Of a DNA stretch of 64,000 bases, positions 43,411-55,846 are shown one piece after another. The DNA is from Methylocystis hirsuta (GTDB lineage Bacteria; Pseudomonadota; Alphaproteobacteria; Rhizobiales; Beijerinckiaceae): assembly GCF_003722355.1 (NCBI RefSeq), contig NZ_QWDD01000001.1, positions 1,302,001-1,366,000 of the forward strand, written 5' to 3'. Made by a program: the position numbers and the translations under genes. The notes beneath the pieces were generated by a model that did no database searches, was not told where the DNA came from, and saw nothing but the letters and a program-made list of their open reading frames with translations. How positions within the stretch are numbered: position 1 is the first letter of the stretch; the number at the start of each line of letters is the position of its first letter.

Positions 43411-45732
43411 ATGCGCTCAATCAGCGGCATTTGGAAATCATCGTTCCTATTCGCGGTTGTGGCCGCACTGTTGGCGTTTAGCGTTCCAGCGTTCGCCGCG
43501 CCTGACATCAATCGCGTCGCATTCGAGGGCAATAGCAAGGTCAAGACTGAGATGTTGCAGGAGCAGGTGCGCTCGCGCGCCCACACGCCCTTCAACCCGC
43601 AGCTGGCCGAGGCCGACGTCGCCCGACTGATGGAAGTCTATCGGCGGTCGGGACGCGCAGCGGCGAAAGTGAGCTATCGCACGGTTGATCTGCCAAACGG
43701 ACGAGTCGACCTCGTCTACTCCGTCGTCGAAGGCGACAAGACTGGCGTTAAGGAAATCCGATTCATCGGCAATGAGGTCTACTCCACACGCCGTCTCGTC
43801 GGCATGATGGAGACGACGGAAATGAACTTCCTGTCGTTCCTCAAGACAAGCGACGTTTATGATCCCGACCGCATCGCGGCGGACCTCGAACTCATTCGTC
43901 GGTTCTATCTCAAGAACGGCTATGCCGATTTCCGCGTGATCAGCTCCGACGTGCAGTTCGATCCGACGGCTGGCGGCTACATCATCACCATCGTCGTGAA
44001 CGAAGGCCCGCAGTATCGCGTGTCGTCCGTCGGCGTCGAATCCCATCTGCCCGACGTCGACGGCGCCGCGTTGAATGATTTGCTGCGGCTTGCGCCGGGC
44101 GACGTCTACAACGGCGACGCGGTCGAGAAGACCGTCGAAGCTTTGACGCGCGAAATCGCCAAGCGGGGCTACGCCTTCACCCAGGCGCGCCCGCGCGGCG
44201 AACGCAATCCGGCCGATCAGACGGTCGCGATCCAGTTCCTGCTCGAGGAAGGACCCCGGGTCTACATCGAACGCATCAACATTCGCGGCAATACGCGCAC
44301 GCGAGACTATGTCATTCGCCGCGAGTTCGATATCGGCGAAGGCGACGCCTATAACCGCGTCCTGATCGACCGCTCCGAACGCCGGCTGAATGGCCTCGGC
44401 TATTTCAAAAAGGTGAAAATCACCAATGAGCCGGGCTCGGCCCCGGACCGCGTGATCCTGAACGTCGACGTCGAGGACCAGCCCACCGGCAACTTCGGCA
44501 TCTCTGGCGGTTATTCGACCAACCAGGGCTTCATCGCCGAAGTGTCCGTGTCGGAAAGCAACTTCATGGGTCGCGGCCAAGCGGTTCGCCTTTCGGTGCA
44601 GGGCGGCCAGATCGCGCGCGGCGTGACGTTCAGCTTCACCGAGCCTTATTTCCTCGACCAGCGCATCGCCGCCGGCTTCGACGTCTTCGTGCGTCGACAG
44701 GACGCTTATAACTACTCGATCTACAGTTCGACGTCCTACGGCGGCACGTTGCGCTTCGGCATACCGGTCACCGAAGAGCTCAGCTTCTCGCCGCACTACT
44801 CGATCTATCAAACGACGATCTCAATCCCGAACGACAAGAATCGTCCTTACAACGACTGTTTGGTGCCGGTGCTTGGCTACACGCCTGGTTTCAGTCCGTT
44901 CTACCCGCAGGACGGCGGCTATCCGAACCTCCTGGTCAACTGCCAATCGAACGGCGAAGCCTCGCTCGCGATCAAGGAGTCGCAGGGCGGGCTGCTGACG
45001 TCGCTCGTCGGCTATTCGCTGAACTACAGCACCATCGACAACTTCAAGAACCCGCATAATGGTTGGCTGGCCTCGCTCAATCAGGACGTGGCGGGTCTCG
45101 GCGGCGGCACGCGCTATCTGCGCACGACCGGCGACATTCGCTACTTCCGCGAGATTCCCTATCTCGACGACGTGGTCGGCATCGCCCGTCTGCAGGGCGG
45201 CGATCTGTCGACCTTCGGCGGCTACAAGCCGCGTATTCAGGACAACTTCAACCTCGGCCCCAGCCTGGTGCGCGGCTTCGCGCCGGGCGGCATCGGCCCG
45301 CGCGATTCGAACATTCTGACGAGCTTCAACAATAACCGCGGCAACTCGCTGGGCGGCTCCAACTATGTCGGCGGGTCGCTCGAAGTTCAGTTCCCGTTCT
45401 GGTACCTGCCGAAGGATCTCGGGCTGAGAGGCGCGCTCTTCGCCGACGCCGGTTCGCTATGGAATTTCAGCGGTAAGACGAACTTCGCCAATAATATGGC
45501 GACGATCCCCGGCGTGACCTGCATCGGCGCCTATACGCCGCAAGCGGGATTCGGCCAGGGCAATTGCGTGGTGCCGATCGCGAACAAATTCGCGATCCGC
45601 TCGTCGGTCGGCGCCTCGGTGCTGTGGAATTCGCCGATGGGACCAATCCGCTTCGATTACGCCGTCGTGACCTCGAAGGTCTATGGCGACATCACCCAGA
45701 ACTTCCGCTTCAGCGGCGGCACCAACTTCTAA
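43411..45732 (+). CDS. bamA: Outer-membrane protein assembly factor BamA
   Basis: Essential Omp85 protein that folds beta-barrel proteins into the outer membrane. The 773-residue product has a signal peptide (residues 1-28, ending AFAAP), five POTRA domains (to about residue 420) and a C-terminal 16-strand barrel with the conserved loop-6 motif [13 protein letters not shown] and a terminal strand ending in Phe (SGGTNF). ACGAGGA lies upstream of the ATG used. A loop at about residues 485-510 contains two Cys (YNDC, LVNC), and a second pair lies near 715 (VTC, GNC), as in some alphaproteobacterial BamA. lpxD follows. Confidence 0.96.
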   Translation: MRSISGIWKSSFLFAVVAALLAFSVPAFAAPDINRVAFEGNSKVKTEMLQEQVRSRAHTPFNPQLAEADVARLMEVYRRSGRAAAKVSYRTVDLPNGRVDLVYSVVEGDKTGVKEIRFIGNEVYSTRRLVGMMETTEMNFLSFLKTSDVYDPDRIAADLELIRRFYLKNGYADFRVISSDVQFDPTAGGYIITIVVNEGPQYRVSSVGVESHLPDVDGAALNDLLRLAPGDVYNGDAVEKTVEALTREIAKRGYAFTQARPRGERNPADQTVAIQFLLEEGPRVYIERINIRGNTRTRDYVIRREFDIGEGDAYNRVLIDRSERRLNGLGYFKKVKITNEPGSAPDRVILNVDVEDQPTGNFGISGGYSTNQGFIAEVSVSESNFMGRGQAVRLSVQGGQIARGVTFSFTEPYFLDQRIAAGFDVFVRRQDAYNYSIYSSTSYGGTLRFGIPVTEELSFSPHYSIYQTTISIPNDKNRPYNDCLVPVLGYTPGFSPFYPQDGGYPNLLVNCQSNGEASLAIKESQGGLLTSLVGYSLNYSTIDNFKNPHNGWLASLNQDVAGLGGGTRYLRTTGDIRYFREIPYLDDVVGIARLQGGDLSTFGGYKPRIQDNFNLGPSLVRGFAPGGIGPRDSNILTSFNNNRGNSLGGSNYVGGSLEVQFPFWYLPKDLGLRGALFADAGSLWNFSGKTNFANNMATIPGVTCIGAYTPQAGFGQGNCVVPIANKFAIRSSVGASVLWNSPMGPIRFDYAVVTSKVYGDITQNFRFSGGTNF

Positions 45733-45814
45733 TGATTGGAGACGATCGCCGGGCGAACCACGCCCGGCGGACGGCTCAAGGTCCGGCTTGGGCTGCCGCA
45801 CAGGTCTTTGCAGC

Positions 45815-46885
45815 GTGAGCGCAGCGGCCTTTTTTCCCTTGGCGCGACCCGCGCCTTTGAGCGAGATTGCGCAGATCGCCGGCGCAGAAATTCGCGGCGG
45901 CCCTGACGGCGCGCCCGCGCCGGGCGAGCTTGCGCCGCCGCCCCTCATCATGAGCGTCGCGCCGCTCGATTGGAGCAGGCCGGGCGACCTCTGCTTCTAC
46001 GACAACCCGCGCTATCGCAAGGCGCTCTCGGAATGCCGAGCGACCGCCTGCTTTCTGCGCGAGCGCCATCTTGATCTGCTGCCGAACGCCGTCGTCGCGC
46101 TTCTCGTCGACGATCCGCAGCGCGCGATGACGCTCGCGGCCGCGCATCTCTTTCCGGACGCGCTGCGACCTGGCTCCTTATTCCAATCCAGCGGCGTTTC
46201 TCCGGGAGCGGCGGTGCACCCGCAGGCGCGACTGGAGCCCGGCGTGGTCGTTGATCCGGGCGCTGTGATCGGGCCGGGCGCCGAGATCGGCGCCGGAACG
46301 ATTATCGGACCGCAGGCGGTGATCGGTCCGAATGTGCGCATCGGCCGCGACTGTTCGATCGGCGCACATGCAAGCCTCACGCATGCGCTGATCGGCGACC
46401 GCGTCGTCATTCACCCGGGGGCGCGGCTGGGGCAGGATGGCTTCGGCTTCGCACCGACGCGCGAAGGCTATCTCAAGACGCCGCAGGTCGGTCGCGTGAT
46501 CGTGCAGGACGATGTCGAGATCGGCGCCAATACGACGATTGATCGCGGCGCGTCGCGCGACACGATTATCGGCGAGGGAACGAAAATCGATAATCTCGTG
46601 CAGATCGGCCACAACGTGGTGATCGGACGTTTTTGCGCCATCGTCGCCCAATCGGGCGTCGCCGGCTCCTGCGAGATCGGCGATTTCGTCGCGCTTGGCG
46701 GACAATCCGCCGTCGCCGGCCACCTCACAATCGGCGAAGGCGCAGCGGTTGCGGCCAAATCCGGGGTGATGCGCGACCTGCCGGCCGGGGCGCGTGTCGG
46801 CGGCGCGCCAGCGCGACCGCTGCGGCGATTCTTGCGCGGCGCGGCGCTGCTCGACCGACTCGCGCGCAAGGACAAGCCGACGTAA
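45815..46885 (+). CDS. lpxD: UDP-3-O-acylglucosamine N-acyltransferase
   Basis: Third acyl step of lipid A synthesis: adds a hydroxyacyl chain from ACP to the 2-amino group. The 356-residue product has an N-terminal uridine-binding domain (about 1-110, with [11 protein letters not shown]) and a left-handed beta-helix of hexapeptide repeats from about 120 to 320 ([27 protein letters not shown]). The catalytic His is in [10 protein letters not shown]. The GTG start gives the standard length; its ribosome site is weak and translation may be coupled to bamA. fabZ follows after 54 nt. Confidence 0.94.
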   Translation: MSAAAFFPLARPAPLSEIAQIAGAEIRGGPDGAPAPGELAPPPLIMSVAPLDWSRPGDLCFYDNPRYRKALSECRATACFLRERHLDLLPNAVVALLVDDPQRAMTLAAAHLFPDALRPGSLFQSSGVSPGAAVHPQARLEPGVVVDPGAVIGPGAEIGAGTIIGPQAVIGPNVRIGRDCSIGAHASLTHALIGDRVVIHPGARLGQDGFGFAPTREGYLKTPQVGRVIVQDDVEIGANTTIDRGASRDTIIGEGTKIDNLVQIGHNVVIGRFCAIVAQSGVAGSCEIGDFVALGGQSAVAGHLTIGEGAAVAAKSGVMRDLPAGARVGGAPARPLRRFLRGAALLDRLARKDKPT

Positions 46886-46939
46886 GACAATCAAGACACA
46901 TGGGATGGCGCTCGCCATGCCCTCGAGAAGGAGGAAGAA

Positions 46940-47404
46940 ATGCCCGAGGCCGCGGCCGGCGCGACTCTGGAGAGCGCCGACATTTTGCAGATCATGAGCC
47001 AACTGCCGCATCGTTATCCGTTCTTGCTCGTCGATCGCATCTTCGACATCCGCGGCGACGAATCATGCGTCGGCGTGAAGAACGTCACGGTCAACGAGCC
47101 ACAGTTTCAGGGGCACTTTCCCGAGCGTCCAATCATGCCGGGCGTCCTGCTCATCGAGGCGATGGCGCAGACCGCCGGAGTCATCGCCATCCGCGCGCTG
47201 AAAGGCGCGGACCGTTCGCGTCTCGTTTATTTCGTCACGATCGACAATGCGAAATTCCGCAAGCCGGTGACGCCCGGCGACCGCGTCGAATTCCACATGG
47301 CCAAAACCGCGCAGAAGCGAAACATCTGGTGGTATTCCGGGCGCGCGATGGTCGACGGCGCGCTGGTCTGCGAGGCGCAGATCAGCGTCATGATGGGCGC
47401 TTAG
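46940..47404 (+). CDS. fabZ: 3-hydroxyacyl-ACP dehydratase FabZ
   Basis: Dehydrates 3-hydroxyacyl-ACP in fatty-acid elongation, competing with LpxA/LpxD for the same substrate pool. The 154-residue hot-dog-fold protein has [13 protein letters not shown], the catalytic His in [20 protein letters not shown] (about residue 58) and the acidic residue in the same helix. AAGGAGGAAG is an excellent ribosome site. The conserved placement between lpxD and lpxA links fatty-acid and lipid A supply. Confidence 0.97.
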   Translation: MPEAAAGATLESADILQIMSQLPHRYPFLLVDRIFDIRGDESCVGVKNVTVNEPQFQGHFPERPIMPGVLLIEAMAQTAGVIAIRALKGADRSRLVYFVTIDNAKFRKPVTPGDRVEFHMAKTAQKRNIWWYSGRAMVDGALVCEAQISVMMGA

Positions 47405-47426
47405 CTTCACTCAGGCGAGTGCGACA

Positions 47427-48227
47427 ATGAACCCTTCGGTTCATCCGTCCTCTGTGGTCGAAGACGGCGCGCGACTCGGCGCCGGCGTCGCCATCGGCCC
47501 GTTTTGTCATATCGGCGCCGGCGTCGAGATTGGCGACGGCGCGACTCTCCTCTCCCATGTCGTCGTCGGCGGGCGGACGCGGATCGGCGCGCGCGCCCGA
47601 ATTTTCCCTTTCGCCGCCGTCGGACTGCCGTCGCAGGATTTCAAGGCTGCGCTCGCGCAGGGCGCGCTGACGATCGGCGACGATTGCGTCATTCGCGAAG
47701 GCGTGACCATCAATGCAGGCGCGGGGGAGGGCACGCGTATTGGGGCGCGCTGCGTGTTTCTTGCCGCTTCGCACGTCGCTCACGACTGTCGGCTGGGCGA
47801 CGACGTGATACTGTCCAATCAGGTTCTGCTGGGCGGACACGTCGAGATTGGGGACCATGCGATGATCGGCGGCGCGACGGCGGTGCATCAGCATGTGCGC
47901 ATCGGCGCGCATGCCTTCGTCGGCGGCCTCTCGGGCGTCGAAGGCGACGTCGTTCCCTTCGCGCTTGCGTCGGGCAACCGCGCCCATCTGTTCGGCCTCA
48001 ACCGCGTCGGCCTGCAGCGGCGCGGTTTCGCGCCGGAGCGCATCGAGCGGCTGCGCCGGGCGTATCGCCTGCTCTTCGCGCGCGAGGCGCGCCCGCTGAG
48101 CGAACGCATCGACTGTCTGTCACGGGATTTCGCCGGCGACGCAGACATTGCGGCGATCGTCGAATTCCTGCGCGCGCCCTCGACGCGGCCGCTTTGCGCG
48201 CCTCGCGCGCGCGCCGAATCGCCTTGA
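47427..48227 (+). CDS. lpxA: Acyl-ACP--UDP-N-acetylglucosamine O-acyltransferase
   Basis: First step of lipid A synthesis. The 266-residue product is a left-handed beta-helix of hexapeptide repeats (about 1-190) with the catalytic His in ASHVAHDCRLGDDV (about 122-125) and the GLNRVGLQRRGF region that begins the C-terminal helical domain. Length fits alphaproteobacterial LpxA (about 260-270). lpxB starts inside its stop codon (TTGA). The lpxI gene that commonly lies between lpxA and lpxB in alphaproteobacteria is absent here. Confidence 0.96.
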   Translation: MNPSVHPSSVVEDGARLGAGVAIGPFCHIGAGVEIGDGATLLSHVVVGGRTRIGARARIFPFAAVGLPSQDFKAALAQGALTIGDDCVIREGVTINAGAGEGTRIGARCVFLAASHVAHDCRLGDDVILSNQVLLGGHVEIGDHAMIGGATAVHQHVRIGAHAFVGGLSGVEGDVVPFALASGNRAHLFGLNRVGLQRRGFAPERIERLRRAYRLLFAREARPLSERIDCLSRDFAGDADIAAIVEFLRAPSTRPLCAPRARAESP

Positions 48228-49363
48228 GCGCGCCGCGCATCTTCCTTGTCGCCGGCGAAGCCTCTGGCGATCAGCTCGGCGCAGCGCTGATGCGGGCTTT
48301 GCGCGCCGCGCGTCCGGAGATCGTTTTCGCCGGCGTCGGGGGCGAGGCGATGGCGCGCGAAGGCCTCGTTTCACTGTTTCCGCTCGAAGACATCGCGGTG
48401 ATGGGCCTCGTTCCTGTTTTGGGGCGGCTGCCGCGTCTTGTCCGGCGGATCGCACAGACGGCGCGCGCGGTCGTCGATGAGGCGCCGGACTGTCTCGTCA
48501 TCATCGACGCGCCGGATTTTACCCATCGCGTCGCGCGCCGCGTCCGGGCCACCCGACCCGACCTGCCGATCGTCGATTACGTCAGCCCGACCGTATGGGC
48601 GTGGCGGCCCGGCCGCGCGCCCGCGATGCGTGATTATGTCGATTGCCTGCTGGCGCTGCTGCCCTTCGAGCCGCAGGCGCATGTTCGCCTCGGCGGCCCG
48701 CGATGCGTCTACGTCGGCCATCCGCTCGTCGAGCGTCTCGACGAGTTGACGCGGCCTTTTCAGGAGCGCGGCGCGCGCTCGCTGCTTGTTCTGCCCGGGT
48801 CGCGTCTGGCGGAAGTGCGACGCATGACGCCGATCTACGGCGAGGCGCTCGAACTTCTCTTGCGCGAACGCGCTGACTTCGAGGTCGCCATTCCTGTCGC
48901 GCCGAATGTCGAGAAGACCTTGCTGCGTGAATTGCAGGGATGGCCGCTGACGCCGCGTCTGATCGGCCAGGGGGAGAAATTCGCCGCCTTTCGACATGCG
49001 CGCGCCGCGCTCGTCACGTCCGGCGTCGCGACGCTGGAGCTGGCGCTCGCCGGAGTTCCGATGGCGGTCGCCTATAAGGTCTCGCGCGCCGAATCGCTGC
49101 TGCGCTTTCTCGTCAAAGTCGAATCAATCGTGCTGCCCAATCTCATCATCGGCGAGAATTTTGTGCCGGAATTCCTGCAGGAGGCCGCGACGCCGCGCGC
49201 GCTCGCCGAGGCGCTGAGGCCGCTCTTGCGCGAGAGCGCCGCGCGCGAAGCGCAGCTCGCGGCCTTCCAGCGCGTCCGCGCGCGCCTGCTCGAGGCAGGC
49301 CGAACGCCGAGCGCTCGGGCGGCTGACATCATCCTCGAATATGCGTCGCGCGGGCGGTCTTAG
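48224..49363 (+). CDS. lpxB: Lipid-A-disaccharide synthase
   Basis: Glycosyltransferase (GT19) that joins UDP-2,3-diacylglucosamine and lipid X into the lipid A disaccharide at the inner membrane. The 379-residue product has FLVAGEASGDQLGAALM at the N-terminus, FAGVGGEAMAREG, IDAPDFTHRVARRVR, YVSPTVWAWRPGRA, LLVLPGSRLAEV and the C-terminal SGVATLELALAGVPM, the full set of family motifs. The TTG overlapping the lpxA stop gives the right N-terminus. Its own TAG stop is the beginning of repeat copy 4. Confidence 0.95.
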   Translation: MSAPRIFLVAGEASGDQLGAALMRALRAARPEIVFAGVGGEAMAREGLVSLFPLEDIAVMGLVPVLGRLPRLVRRIAQTARAVVDEAPDCLVIIDAPDFTHRVARRVRATRPDLPIVDYVSPTVWAWRPGRAPAMRDYVDCLLALLPFEPQAHVRLGGPRCVYVGHPLVERLDELTRPFQERGARSLLVLPGSRLAEVRRMTPIYGEALELLLRERADFEVAIPVAPNVEKTLLRELQGWPLTPRLIGQGEKFAAFRHARAALVTSGVATLELALAGVPMAVAYKVSRAESLLRFLVKVESIVLPNLIIGENFVPEFLQEAATPRALAEALRPLLRESAAREAQLAAFQRVRARLLEAGRTPSARAADIILEYASRGRS

Positions 49364-49474
49364 AGCGCTTCCCGATCGCATGGAATCATGTGATCGATAA
49401 GGAATCGCCCAAATAAAAATGTTGGAGCAGGTTCTCATCGAAAAAGTCTGTCAACTTTTTCGGAACCTGCTCTA
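49361..49474 (+). repeat. Dispersed double-hairpin repeat, copy 4
   Basis: A 114-bp copy in the same orientation as copy 1: starts TAGAGCGCTTCCCG, ends GAACCTGCTCTA. Both hairpins are intact apart from single changes (GATCGCATG against CATGTGATC). The TAG is the lpxB stop codon; the terminal TA is intact on both sides. Confidence 0.93.
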
Positions 49475-49498
49475 AGCGAGCGCGCGGCGCGTCTGGGA

Positions 49499-50005
49499 TC
49501 AGAAGGGAATGTCGTCGTCGAGTTGGTCGGAAAGCTTGCCGGCCGGGGCGGGACGCCGTTCGGCGGGACCGCGCTCCATCGGCGAGGAGCGGCCGAAGGA
49601 TCCGCCGCCACTCTGGCTATAGCCGCTGTCGTAGTCGCCCTCGCCGCGTCCGCCCTTGCTGTCGAGCAGAGTCAGCTCGCCGCGAAAACGCTGCAGCACG
49701 ACATCGGTCGCCTTGCGCTGATTGCCGTCCTTGTCGGTGTATTCGCGGGTCTGCAACTGGCCCTCGAGATAGATCTTGGAGCCCTTGCGGCAGTATTGCT
49801 CGGCGATCTTCCCGAGATTTTCGTTGAAGATCGACACATTGTGCCACTCGGTCCGATCTTTGCGCTCGCCGGTGTTCTTGTCGCGCCAGGATTCGGTGGT
49901 CGCCACCGAGAAGGAGACGACGCGATCGCCTGACGGCAGCGTGCGCACTTCCGGATCGCGGCCGAGATTGCCGATCAGGATCACTTTGTTGACGCTGCCC
50001 GCCAT
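49499..50005 (-). CDS. ssb: Single-stranded DNA-binding protein
   Basis: Homotetrameric OB-fold protein that coats single-stranded DNA and recruits repair and replication enzymes. The 168-residue product begins MAGSVNKVILIGNLGRDPE, has the OB fold to about residue 115 (Trp in TESWRDKN and TEWHNV), a Gly/Ser/Arg-rich linker and the universal acidic tip DDDIPF. GGAGAG about 8 nt upstream supports this ATG; ten in-frame codons before it were not used. A LexA-type box lies about 110 bp upstream. Confidence 0.96.
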   Translation of the reverse strand: MAGSVNKVILIGNLGRDPEVRTLPSGDRVVSFSVATTESWRDKNTGERKDRTEWHNVSIFNENLGKIAEQYCRKGSKIYLEGQLQTREYTDKDGNQRKATDVVLQRFRGELTLLDSKGGRGEGDYDSGYSQSGGGSFGRSSPMERGPAERRPAPAGKLSDQLDDDIPF

Positions 50006-50111
50006 GTCGCTCTCCGCTTGCTTGACGCGTGGCACTCTAGTGCAAAGGCCGCTCCTGGGGCGCGCCGGCTCGGCTTGTCCACAGCTGATGTAGCGCCAGG
50101 GGACTCTTTAT

Positions 50112-50126
50112 GTTCATTTTTTGTTC
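50112..50126 (-). promoter_or_regulatory. LexA (SOS) box upstream of ssb
   Basis: GTTCATTTTTTGTTC fits GTTC-N7-GTTC, the direct-repeat LexA site known from alphaproteobacteria, and lies in a short AT-rich patch between ssb and the end of dctA. It would allow DNA-damage induction of ssb. Confidence 0.7.
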
Positions 50127-50216
50127 TAGCATCGGTCGTAACGTCGTGCAAGCACAGCAGAATTTTGTTCTCTTTTCCTATGCTTAGCGCTGCTAAGCGC
50201 CTGCGGGCTCCTGGCC

Positions 50217-51521
50217 TCACTCCGTCGTGACGCCGATTGCGACATCGGAAGGATCAATCCTGCGAGCGAGCCCCGCCGTCAGCCGCGCGCGGTCCAGCTC
50301 GCCCTCCCAGGCGGCGATCACGATGGCGGCGACGCCATTGCCGATGAAATTCGTCAAGGCCCGACACTCGCTCATGAATTTATCGACGCCGAGCACGAGC
50401 GACATGCCCGGCGCCAGCTGCGGATCGACCGCCGTCAGGGTCGCCGCCAGGGTGATGAACCCCGCGCCGGAAACGCCGCTCGCGCCTTTTGACGTCAGCA
50501 TTGCGACGATGAGGATGGTCGCCTGATGGGACAGATCAAGCTCGACGCCCATCGCGCGCGCGATGAACAGCGTCGTCAGCGTCATATAGATGTTGGTGCC
50601 GTCGAGATTGAAGGAATAGCCGGTCGGCACGACGAGTCCGACGACCGACTTCGAGCAGCCGAGCCATTGCAGCTTCTCCATCAGAGCGGGCAGGGCGCTT
50701 TCCGATGAGGATGTGCCAAGCACGATGAGCAGCTCGTCGCGCAAATAGACGATAAGGCTGAAGATGTTGAAGCCGGCCGCGCGCGCGATGAAGCCCAGCA
50801 CGAAGACGACGAAGAGCCCGGCCGTGAGATAGAACAGACCGACGAGTCCGGCGAGCGAGAGAAGCGCGGCCGAGCCGTATTTCGCGACCGTATAGGCCAT
50901 GGCGCCGAAGGCGCCGATCGGCGCCGCCTTCATGATGATGGCGATGACGCCGAACATGGCGTGGCCGACGTCGTCGATGATCACCCGCAGCGCGCGGCCG
51001 CGCTCGCCGAGCGCGAGAAGGGCGAAGCCGAAGAGCAGCGAGAACAGCAAAACTTGCAGAATATCGCCCTTGGCGAAGGCGCCGATCGCGCTGTCGGGAA
51101 TGATGTCGAGAAGGAAATCGAGGCCGCCGCGTTTTTCCGCGAGCGCCGTATATTTGGCGATGGCGGAAGGGTCGGGTTTTCCGGCGAAGCCAGCGCCGAC
51201 CTGCGCAAGATTTCCAATCAGCAGGCCGAGCGCGAGGGCGAATGTGGAGACGATCTCGAAATAGAGGAGCGCCTTCAGACCGACGCGGCCGACCTTGCGC
51301 GCGTCCTCGATATGGGCGACGCCGGAGACGACCGTGCAGAAGATGATCGGCGCGATCGCCATCTTGATGAGTTTGACGAAGCCGTCGCCGAGCGCCTTCA
51401 CCCAGTCCTGCGCGGCGGCCTCCGGCGCCAGCCAGCCAAACAGCGCGCCAAGCGCAATGGCCGCGAGCACCTGAACATAGAGGTGGCGGTAGAAGCCTAA
51501 GGCTCCAACATTCGCTTTCAT
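50217..51521 (-). CDS. dctA: C4-dicarboxylate/proton(sodium) symporter DctA
   Basis: Inner-membrane importer for succinate, fumarate and malate of the DAACS family. The 434-residue product has eight or so hydrophobic segments, the serine-rich re-entrant motif LGTSSSESALPALMEKL (about 268-284), VVPTGYSFNLDGTNIY, and SKGASGVSGAGF with the late helix VDKFMSECRALTNFIGNGVA, all diagnostic. The ATG is preceded by AGGCTCCC. The dctBD regulators are not in the window. It may instead take up glutamate, but the VDKFMSECR helix favours dicarboxylates. Confidence 0.93.
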   Translation of the reverse strand: MKANVGALGFYRHLYVQVLAAIALGALFGWLAPEAAAQDWVKALGDGFVKLIKMAIAPIIFCTVVSGVAHIEDARKVGRVGLKALLYFEIVSTFALALGLLIGNLAQVGAGFAGKPDPSAIAKYTALAEKRGGLDFLLDIIPDSAIGAFAKGDILQVLLFSLLFGFALLALGERGRALRVIIDDVGHAMFGVIAIIMKAAPIGAFGAMAYTVAKYGSAALLSLAGLVGLFYLTAGLFVVFVLGFIARAAGFNIFSLIVYLRDELLIVLGTSSSESALPALMEKLQWLGCSKSVVGLVVPTGYSFNLDGTNIYMTLTTLFIARAMGVELDLSHQATILIVAMLTSKGASGVSGAGFITLAATLTAVDPQLAPGMSLVLGVDKFMSECRALTNFIGNGVAAIVIAAWEGELDRARLTAGLARRIDPSDVAIGVTTE

Positions 51522-51700
51522 GGCAGGGAGCCTTTTGGCGTAAACCGGAGCGGAGTCATGTGTAGCCAGTTCTCGCCGAACACGGCGGACGACCTACAAG
51601 GCTCTCGCTTGACGGCCGGTCAAGTGCGAATAAACTACCGATACGCCAAACGCATTCTATGGCGGAGCGTCCTTATTTCATTGCGTGTGGAGTTTTTGCC

Positions 51701-52591
51701 ATGTCCTTTTCTCATTTGTTTCAATTTTTCCACAAGGCGCTTTCAGGACACGATGAATCTGGAGGCGCGTCACCGTTCTCAAACGACGCTCGTGTCGGCC
51801 TTGATCGCCGCGGGCCAGAATCAAACGCTCCACCCAACGAACTTGCCTTGAATAGATGGGCGCTCCTCAACAATATGTTCACCAATGCGATGCACAATTT
51901 GAGAGACGCGCCAAAGTTCGTAAGATATCCGGTTAGCGGTGCGATACTCCTCGGGTTGTTATTAATCGCCTACGCCGTTATCTCGCCTCTGACGTTTTTC
52001 AGTTCATTGACAATCCGCACCGAGGCTTGTTTTTGGGGTGGCGACGCATCGCCCTTGCAAAAGGGCATCAAGCGGTTAGGAAATTTTGTCTGCTCCGAGC
52101 CAAATCTGCTTGGTAATTGGTATTACGAGGCAGAAGCCTACGGGACTAAATGGGGCGGCATCGCTCAGGTCCGTCCATCCGACGCCGGAACGCTTTATAT
52201 CGTGAAAGGCACTCGGCTGTGGCTGCAAAGGCAAAACGGTCCGCTCGATTGTCTGACCGAGATCGAAAAGCGCCAAAATTGGATCAGCGAAGCCTGGAGC
52301 CGCAATGCCAATGGCTTTCTATTTTACTATACGCTGGAACTCGATGACGCCATTGAAGGCGTAATGCGTCTCACTCATGACGTTATCAATACACAGCATT
52401 ATAATGGTAGATTCTATGATGAAATAAAGTGTAGCGATAGAATCGCAAAGAAGGTCGAGGGATGCCGGAAGATTCTATCCAGTCCAGAATTTCTGCGGGA
52501 CGGGCGTGATTATTTGTTGGAAAAAGGAACTGTAAACTACTATAGGGAAATCGACGACGATAAATGCGCAATACTTACGGCCAGCAACTGA
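51701..52591 (+). CDS. AT-rich orphan membrane protein with a Cys-containing external domain
   Basis: A 296-residue protein I cannot place in a family. A polar N-terminal region of about 75 residues is followed by one transmembrane segment (about 78-101, PVSGAILLGLLLIAYAVISP) and a domain of about 190 residues predicted to lie outside the cytoplasm. That domain has six Cys and a beta-rich opening, GNWYYEAEAYGTKWGGIAQV, of a lipocalin-like flavour. GGAG 8 nt before the ATG supports this start; another ATG is 14 codons earlier. Codons are clearly richer in A/T than in neighbouring genes, suggesting horizontal transfer. It sits alone between dctA and uvrA. Confidence 0.6.
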   Translation: MSFSHLFQFFHKALSGHDESGGASPFSNDARVGLDRRGPESNAPPNELALNRWALLNNMFTNAMHNLRDAPKFVRYPVSGAILLGLLLIAYAVISPLTFFSSLTIRTEACFWGGDASPLQKGIKRLGNFVCSEPNLLGNWYYEAEAYGTKWGGIAQVRPSDAGTLYIVKGTRLWLQRQNGPLDCLTEIEKRQNWISEAWSRNANGFLFYYTLELDDAIEGVMRLTHDVINTQHYNGRFYDEIKCSDRIAKKVEGCRKILSSPEFLRDGRDYLLEKGTVNYYREIDDDKCAILTASN

Positions 52592-52663
52592 CCGTTTCAG
52601 GCCGCGGTTCAGCGGGCGCGATCATAAGCGCCGCAAGCCTGGATCGTCGCTCGGGTCCGTGGC

Positions 52664-55735
<3,072 letters not shown>

Positions 55736-55774
55736 AGTCCCTCACGGCCAGCGCCGCGGCCACGTCTTCTCCTC

Positions 55775-55813
55775 AAAAAAGCAGGAGCCGCCTCGCAGCG
55801 CATGCGAAGCGGC
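55775..55813 (-). terminator. Rho-independent terminator of clpS-clpA
   Basis: On the minus strand a stem of GCCGC / GCGGC extended by TCGCA / TGCGA is followed by TCCTGCTTTTTTGAG. It lies in the gap between the convergent uvrA and clpA genes and may also act on uvrA transcripts from the other side. Confidence 0.75.
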
Positions 55814-55846
55814 CCAAGCTTGTTGTGCGGCGCGCTCGTTGGGCGT

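Noticed and set aside
51522..51700. Possible small plus-strand gene from the ATG at 51558
   Set aside because: It has no domain, conflicts with the better-supported start at 51701 and shows no codon bias of the host.
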